Shown: positions 6,158-6,289 of the stretch, piece by piece
Layout: each line of letters begins with the position of its first letter
Numbering within the stretch: the stretch's first letter is position 1
Origin: JAXDLK01 sp034666665
GTDB taxonomy: Bacteria > Desulfobacterota > Binatia > JACPRU01
Direction: 5' to 3'
Length of the DNA stretch: 6,289 nt
NCBI GenBank assembly: GCA_034666665.1
Contig: JAXDLK010000375.1
Coordinates: forward strand, 1-6,289
The notes under the pieces: generated by a model
Told to the model about the DNA's origin: nothing
Seen by the model: only the letters and a program-made list of their open reading frames with translations
Database searches by the model: none
Position numbers and translations under genes: made by a program

Positions 6158-6289
6158 GTCGGGCTCTCCGAGTAACCGCCGAAGCGCTGCAGCTCGCTGA
6201 CGGCGATCCGGTGGCGGGGATCGGTGGGATCCGGGACCAGCTTGACGACACGGAGCAAGGTCTCGATTTGCGCGGGGACCGAAGCCGTC
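6154..6289 (-). CDS. C-terminal end of an unrecognised upstream gene of the operon (5'-truncated)
   Basis: The frame ending in TGA at 6156-6154 is open to the window edge and gives 44 residues, including IETLLRVVKLVPDP, RHRIAVSELQRF and GGYSESPT at the end. The mix of residues looks like real protein rather than the Arg/Ala/Pro-rich shadow frames. The stop overlaps the GTG start of the first ATPase gene as GTGA, the same junction style as the TTGA further down. These are the reasons for calling it a gene. In Tad loci the gene before cpaF is often cpaE/tadZ, but I do not see a signature that would confirm it, so no function is given. Confidence 0.6.
   Translation of the reverse strand, partial: TASVPAQIETLLRVVKLVPDPTDPRHRIAVSELQRFGGYSESPT
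6164..6169 (-). promoter_or_regulatory. Ribosome binding site of the first FHA-CpaF ATPase
   Basis: GGAGAG on the minus strand lies 6 bases before GTG at 6157 and inside the final codons of the upstream gene, consistent with coupled translation. Confidence 0.55.

Noticed and set aside
3941..6175. A 744-codon open frame on the plus strand, the longest open frame in the window
   Set aside because: It lies opposite the first ATPase gene and part of the scaffold gene, whose motifs are unmistakable. Its product is Arg/Ala/Asp-rich with no recognisable motif, as expected of an antisense shadow in GC-rich coding DNA.
1..6289. CRISPR array, tRNA, rRNA, insertion sequence or attachment site
   Set aside because: I saw no regularly spaced repeats, cloverleaf-like sequence, transposase motifs or flanking inverted repeats; the similar stretches near 1900-1980 and 5100-5190 are explained by the two paralogous ATPases.

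Overview
This is a GC-rich window (about 70% by eye), densely coding, with almost no intergenic DNA. Codon use is strongly GC-biased, starts are mostly GTG or TTG, and one gene has a lipobox with Leu at +2. Together these suggest a high-GC Gram-negative bacterium. FHA-CpaF fusion ATPases are familiar from myxobacteria and related deltaproteobacterial groups. That placement is only a guess: no rRNA or other phylogenetic marker is present.

Layout. Positions 1-1040 (+ strand) hold the C-terminal part of an alkaline-phosphatase-superfamily phosphodiesterase whose start lies outside the window. Everything else is on the minus strand and is read from right to left: the last 44 codons of an unrecognised gene (6154-6289), an FHA-CpaF secretion/pilus ATPase (4655-6157), a membrane protein with FHA, coiled-coil and TPR-like parts (2899-4662), a second FHA-CpaF ATPase (1544-2902), and a small four-cysteine lipoprotein (1015-1479). 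The first four overlap at every junction (GTGA, GTGGCTGA, TTGA) and look like one translationally coupled operon. A 64-base AT-richer gap, with a possible promoter, precedes the lipoprotein gene. The lipoprotein gene and the phosphodiesterase gene converge and overlap by 26 bases, with a perfect 7-bp hairpin starting on the phosphodiesterase stop codon.

How the genes may work together. The two ATPases belong to the CpaF/TadA branch of the type II/IV secretion motor family, which powers Tad/Flp-type pili and related secretion machines. Both keep Walker A, the Asp box, Walker B and the His box, and both carry an N-terminal FHA domain that looks able to bind phosphothreonine. The protein encoded between them has a proline-rich N-terminus with five repeated Thr-centred motifs, then a degenerate FHA domain, one membrane helix, and a probably periplasmic coiled-coil/TPR region with a DUF4124-like tail. 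An attractive inference is a Tad-like machine whose two motors dock by FHA-phosphothreonine contacts onto an inner-membrane scaffold built like SctD of type III secretion. No pilin, platform (TadB/TadC), secretin or kinase gene is in the window, so the identity of the whole machine stays open.
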